Below are positions 5,538 to 8,893 of a DNA stretch of 8,893 nt, one piece after another; the first letter of the stretch is position 1, and the number at the start of each line of letters is the position of its first letter. Location: assembly GCA_947174375.1 (NCBI GenBank), contig CAMWIS010000063.1, positions 1-8,893 of the forward strand, given 5' to 3'. This DNA is from an uncultured Bacteroidales bacterium. Its GTDB lineage: Bacteria > Bacteroidota > Bacteroidia > Bacteroidales > P3. The notes below the pieces were generated by a model that worked only from the letters and a program-made list of their open reading frames with translations, did not search any database and had not been told where the DNA came from. The position numbers and the translations under genes were made by a program.

Positions 5538-8500
5538 ATGAAAAGGTATCTTTTAGCGATTTGCGCGCTCTTGTGCGGCGCGTTCTCGCTCCAGGCCCAG
5601 CAGCCGGCCTCCGCGCCGCTGTGGCTCCGCTATCCGGCCATATCGCCGGACGGCAAACAGATTGCTTTCGGTTATGAGGGCGACCTCTATGTGGTGCCGG
5701 TGGAAGGCGGCGCGGCGCGTCAACTGACGACCAACAGCGCCTATGACGCGCGGCCCGTATGGAGTCCGGACGGTGGCCGTATCGCGTTTATGAGCGACCG
5801 CGAGGGCAGCCGCGATATCTACGTGGTGCCGGTAGAAGGCGGCGCGGCCAAGCGGGTCACGACGCGGAGCGGGGTGGAGATTCCCTATGCGTTCCTGCCC
5901 GACAACACGATTATCTTCGGCACGGCTGCGATGCCGACCGCTACGGACCGTCAGATGCCGCAAAGCACCTATCCGCAACTCTACAAGGTGTCGGTCAACG
6001 GTGGCCGCCCCGAGCTGTTTCAGCCGCAGCCGATGCTCGACATCAGCCTCGCGCCCGATGGCCGTATCCTCTACAACGACAGCAAGGGCTACGAAGACCC
6101 CTGGCGCAAGCACCACACCTCGTCGGTAACGCGCGACATCTGGCTGTTTGACAATGGAGTATATACGCGTCTGACGGACTTCAAAGGCGAAGACCGCAAT
6201 CCGGTTTGGGCGCCCGACTATCAACACTACTATTATCTGAGCGAACAGGACGGCAGTTTCAACGTCTATAAGCGGGAAGCCGCAGCGGGTTCGACGGCGC
6301 GGAAGCTGACCGACTTTCAGACGCATCCGGTGCGTTTCCTGAGCGTTTCGGCCGACGGCTTGTTGTGCTTTACCTACAACGGGGAAATATATACGATGCG
6401 CGAGGGTGCGCAACCGGTCAAGCTGGCGGTTCAAATTGTGAATGACCCCACCGAAAAGGAATTGGTCAAGACGATTCTGCGCAGCGGCGCCTCCGAAATC
6501 GCCGTATCGCCGGATGGCGACGAAATCGCGTTTGTGCTGAAAGGCGATGTCTATGTGACCTCGGTCGAATACGAGACGACGAAGCGGGTGACGAGTACGC
6601 CCGAATATGAGCGCAACATCGATTTTGCGCCCGATGGCCGTTCCATCGCCTATGCCTCCGAACGCAACGGCCTGTGGCAGATTTATCAGACGTCGATTGT
6701 ATCCAAGGATGAAGACGGCTTCACCTATGCGACCGAACTCAAGGAAGAACCTTTGGCCAAATCGGAGGCCACGAGTTTCTATCCCAAATACAGCCCGGAC
6801 GGCAAGTCGTTGGCTTTCCTGCGTAACCGCACCGAAATCTGCGTCTTGGACTTGAAATCGGGCAAGGTGCATACGGCCATGGACGGCAAATTCGAGTATT
6901 CGTATTCCGATGGCGACCAGTCGTTCAGCTGGAGCCCCGACAGCCGTTGGATTCTGACGGGCTATATCGGCACGGGCGGTTGGAACCACAAGGACTTGGC
7001 GATGGTCAAGGCCGACGGTTCGGGCGAAATCCATAACCTGACGAACAGCGGCTACAGCGAGGGCAACGGCCAATGGGCGTTGGGCGGCAAGGCCATGATG
7101 TTCATCAGCGACCGCAACGGCTACCGCAGTCATGGCTCGTGGGGCAGCGAAGACGATATCTATCTGATGTTCTTCGACCGCGAGGCCTACGAACGTTTCA
7201 AGATGGATAAGGAAAGCGTGGCTTTGGCCGACAAGAAGAAAGAATCGGAAAAGGGCAAGAAGGACAAGAAAGAGGCCGACAGCGCTTCCGATAAGAAAGA
7301 CAAGGTGGAACCGCTGACGTTCGATTGGGATTATCTCGACGAACGCACGGTGCGGCTCACGTCGGTGGATAACGTCGTGGATATGTTCCTCGACAAGGAC
7401 GGCGAAAAACTCTACTATATCGCGCCCAATCAGGACAAGTTCGCCTTGTGGGTCAAGGATCTGCGCGAAGACAAGACCGAAATCAAGGTGCGTGACGTGG
7501 GCTACGGCGCGCTCTTGCCCACCGAAGACGGCTCGGCTTTCTTCATGTTGGGCCGCAACGGCATTCAGAAAATCACGGCGGCCAGCGGTGAGGTGGAATC
7601 GGTGGATTTCGCGGCCGTGCATACGGCTTTCCCCGCCAAGGAACGCGCCTATTGGTTCAACCATATTTGGCGTCAGGTGCTCGACAAATTCTACGACCCG
7701 ACGTTCCGCGGTATGGACTGGAAGGCGTTTTACGACAACTACGCGCGCTTTTTGCCGCATATCAACAACGGCTACGATTTCTCGGAGATGGCGAGCGAAC
7801 TGTTGGGCGAGCTCAACGCCTCGCATACGGGTTGCCGTTTCTATGGCAACGGCGGCGGCATGGGCACGGCGGAACTGGGCGTTTTCCTCGATCCGACGTT
7901 TAAGGGCGACGGCTTGAAGATACAGGAAGTGCTGTTCAACGGGCCGTTTGCCGTCGTGACGCCGGAAGTCAAGGCGGGCGACGTGATTACGCATATCGAC
8001 GGCAAGGCCGTCAAGGCCGGCGAAGACTATTATCCGCTGTTGGAAGGCAAGGTGGGCGTCAAGACGCGCTTCACGATACAGCCGGCCAAGGGCAAGGCGT
8101 TCGACGTGACCGTCAAGCCGATTTCCGCCGGGGCGCAGTACGACCTGCTGTATCACCGTTGGGTGAAGCGGAACGAGGCGCTCGTGGATTCGCTGTCGAA
8201 CGGCCGTCTGGCCTACGTCCATATCGAAGGCATGGACTCGCCGAGCTTCCGCCGCGTGTACCGGCAGCTGCTCAACGACAAGAACCGCAACCGCGAGGCC
8301 GTGATTGTGGATACGCGCCACAACGGCGGCGGCTGGCTGCACGACGACGTGGCCACGCTTTTGAGCGGCAAGCGGTATGTCCGTTTCTCGCCGCGCGGCC
8401 AGTTCGTTTCCGATGAGCCGTACAGCAAGTGGACGAAGCCGTCCTGTATGCTCGTTGGCGAAAACAACTATTCCGACGCGCACGGTACGCCTTTCGTCTA

Positions 8501-8768
8501 TAAGGCCTTGGGCATCGGCAAGCTGATAGGGGCGCCGGTTCCCGGCACGATGACGGCCGTATGGTGGGAATCGTTGCCCGGCGGATACGTGTTCGGCATT
8601 CCGCAGGTAGGTACGTTAGACGAAGACGGCAACTATCTGGAGAACCAGGAACTGCAACCCGACGTCTTGATTTACAACACACCCGAGACGATGGCCGCCG
8701 GCCGCGACCTGCAAATCGAAAAGGCCGTCGAGGTCATGTTGCAGGAAGTGGATGCGTTGAAGAAATAA
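5538..8768 (+). CDS. Exported Tricorn-like S41 serine protease
   Basis: The protein has 1076 residues, close to the 1071 of Thermoplasma Tricorn. A signal peptide (1 to about 20, cleavage near LQAQ) sends it to the periplasm. Two beta-propeller regions follow, from about 25 to 550, with repeated SPDG/APDG motifs of PD40 type (YPAISPDGKQIAF, PVWSPDGGRIAF, YSPDGKSLAF). Residues 556-592 form a Lys- and Glu-rich linker. A helical C1 region (about 705-770), a PDZ-like region (about 771-860) and the C-terminal S41 core (about 865-1070) complete it. Residues matching the Tricorn catalytic tetrad are visible: Ser762-His763 (NASHTG), Ser979 (NNYSDAHG) as nucleophile and Glu1035 (LENQ; Glu1038 is the alternative). 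In archaea Tricorn cuts peptides released by the proteasome; here a periplasmic peptide-degrading role is inferred. The gene has its own promoter. Confidence 0.93.
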   Translation: MKRYLLAICALLCGAFSLQAQQPASAPLWLRYPAISPDGKQIAFGYEGDLYVVPVEGGAARQLTTNSAYDARPVWSPDGGRIAFMSDREGSRDIYVVPVEGGAAKRVTTRSGVEIPYAFLPDNTIIFGTAAMPTATDRQMPQSTYPQLYKVSVNGGRPELFQPQPMLDISLAPDGRILYNDSKGYEDPWRKHHTSSVTRDIWLFDNGVYTRLTDFKGEDRNPVWAPDYQHYYYLSEQDGSFNVYKREAAAGSTARKLTDFQTHPVRFLSVSADGLLCFTYNGEIYTMREGAQPVKLAVQIVNDPTEKELVKTILRSGASEIAVSPDGDEIAFVLKGDVYVTSVEYETTKRVTSTPEYERNIDFAPDGRSIAYASERNGLWQIYQTSIVSKDEDGFTYATELKEEPLAKSEATSFYPKYSPDGKSLAFLRNRTEICVLDLKSGKVHTAMDGKFEYSYSDGDQSFSWSPDSRWILTGYIGTGGWNHKDLAMVKADGSGEIHNLTNSGYSEGNGQWALGGKAMMFISDRNGYRSHGSWGSEDDIYLMFFDREAYERFKMDKESVALADKKKESEKGKKDKKEADSASDKKDKVEPLTFDWDYLDERTVRLTSVDNVVDMFLDKDGEKLYYIAPNQDKFALWVKDLREDKTEIKVRDVGYGALLPTEDGSAFFMLGRNGIQKITAASGEVESVDFAAVHTAFPAKERAYWFNHIWRQVLDKFYDPTFRGMDWKAFYDNYARFLPHINNGYDFSEMASELLGELNASHTGCRFYGNGGGMGTAELGVFLDPTFKGDGLKIQEVLFNGPFAVVTPEVKAGDVITHIDGKAVKAGEDYYPLLEGKVGVKTRFTIQPAKGKAFDVTVKPISAGAQYDLLYHRWVKRNEALVDSLSNGRLAYVHIEGMDSPSFRRVYRQLLNDKNRNREAVIVDTRHNGGGWLHDDVATLLSGKRYVRFSPRGQFVSDEPYSKWTKPSCMLVGENNYSDAHGTPFVYKALGIGKLIGAPVPGTMTAVWWESLPGGYVFGIPQVGTLDEDGNYLENQELQPDVLIYNTPETMAAGRDLQIEKAVEVMLQEVDALKK
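5687..5848 (+). repeat. Two near-identical 30-bp copies inside the propeller coding region
   Basis: Positions 5687-5716 and 5819-5848 differ at two bases and both encode YVVPVEGGAA. They start 132 bp (44 codons) apart, the size of one PD40 propeller repeat. The similarity at DNA level suggests a recent duplication or gene conversion of one blade. Confidence 0.7.
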
Positions 8769-8775
8769 AAAAAAT

Positions 8776-8827
8776 GGGGGCGGGGTATTGCTATATCAAA
8801 AAAAAGTGTTACCTTTGCCCCCGTTTT
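8776..8827 (+). other. Distant inverted repeat GGGGGC/GCCCCC followed by GTTTT
   Basis: GGGGGC (8776-8781) and GCCCCC (8817-8822) could pair across a 35-nt loop, followed by G and four T. It might act as a weak terminator for the protease transcript, but the loop is long and the right arm overlaps the last base of the tRNA promoter. No other terminator-like hairpin is seen after the protease gene. Confidence 0.2.
8788..8817 (+). promoter_or_regulatory. Promoter of the tRNA-Asn gene
   Basis: TTG at 8788-8790, a 19-bp spacer and TACCTTTG at 8810-8817 form a consensus Bacteroidetes promoter. The tRNA 5' end follows 24 bp later, leaving a short 5' leader for RNase P to remove. Confidence 0.75.
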
Positions 8828-8841
8828 CATGATTGTAGAAA

Positions 8842-8893
8842 GCTTCCTTAGCTCAGCTGGTTAGAGCATCTGACTGTTAATCAGAGGGTCCAA
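8842..8893 (+). tRNA. tRNA-Asn (anticodon GTT), 3' part beyond the window
   Basis: The first 52 nt are present. The 5' acceptor strand is GCTTCCT (8842-8848), followed by TA. The D-arm stem is GCTC/GAGC (8851-8854, 8864-8867). The anticodon stem TCTGA/TCAGA (8869-8873, 8881-8885) encloses the loop CTGTTAA, with anticodon GTT at 8876-8878. The variable region GGGTC follows and the T-arm is cut off by the window edge. GTT reads the asparagine codons AAC and AAT. The acceptor pairing cannot be checked because the 3' strand is missing. Confidence 0.93.

Noticed and set aside
5553..8483. A 976-codon open frame on the minus strand opposite the protease gene
   Set aside because: It is the antisense shadow of a GC-rich, strongly codon-biased gene. 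Its translation is Arg-, His- and Ala-rich with no domain, signal peptide or promoter, while the plus strand encodes a recognisable full-length protease.
8842..8893. tRNA gene as integration site with an adjacent mobile element
   Set aside because: Only the 5' part of the tRNA is visible, and no integrase or direct repeat of its 3' end is in the window.

Overview
The window looks like a piece of a Bacteroidetes chromosome, most likely from a GC-rich member of the Bacteroidales. Four things point there: several promoters of the phylum type (TTG about 20 bp before TAnnTTTG) with A-rich rather than Shine-Dalgarno leaders; a TonB-dependent receptor with an N-terminal carboxypeptidase-regulatory-like domain and an EVVVTA segment; lipoproteins with a charged export-like motif or a BACON-like fold; and an exported Tricorn-type S41 protease. 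Genus and species cannot be read from this sequence alone.

Layout. At 1-1208 (minus) lies the N-terminal 402 residues of a TonB-dependent outer-membrane receptor, cut by the window edge. At 1209-1402 a non-coding stretch holds the receptor promoter, a perfect 6-4-6 palindrome, a good -7 element pointing the other way, and a possible 19-codon ORF. At 1403-2552 (minus) are two tandem left-handed beta-helix sugar O-acetyltransferases. A 75-bp divergent spacer carries -7 elements for both directions around an AT-rich palindrome. From 2628 (plus) comes a probable operon: a Fur-family metalloregulator, a predicted outer-membrane beta-barrel protein of unknown function, and a lipid-anchored serine beta-lactamase-like hydrolase whose start overlaps the barrel gene by 19 nt. 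After this come a small BACON-like lipoprotein with its own -7 element (5044-5496), a full-length exported Tricorn-like protease (5538-8768) with a well-placed promoter, and the first 52 nt of a tRNA-Asn gene (8842 to the edge) with a strong promoter.

How the genes may work together. Most products act at the cell envelope: the receptor and barrel in the outer membrane, the hydrolase and BACON-like protein as lipoproteins, and the protease in the periplasm. The Fur-family gene lies between the acetyltransferases and the barrel/hydrolase pair, so metal- or peroxide-responsive control of both sides is possible, but this is inference from gene order and one palindrome. I found no CRISPR array, insertion sequence, phage gene or recognisable defence cassette. 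The least explained parts are the barrel/hydrolase pair and the 1209-1402 intergenic region; the other genes belong to known families.
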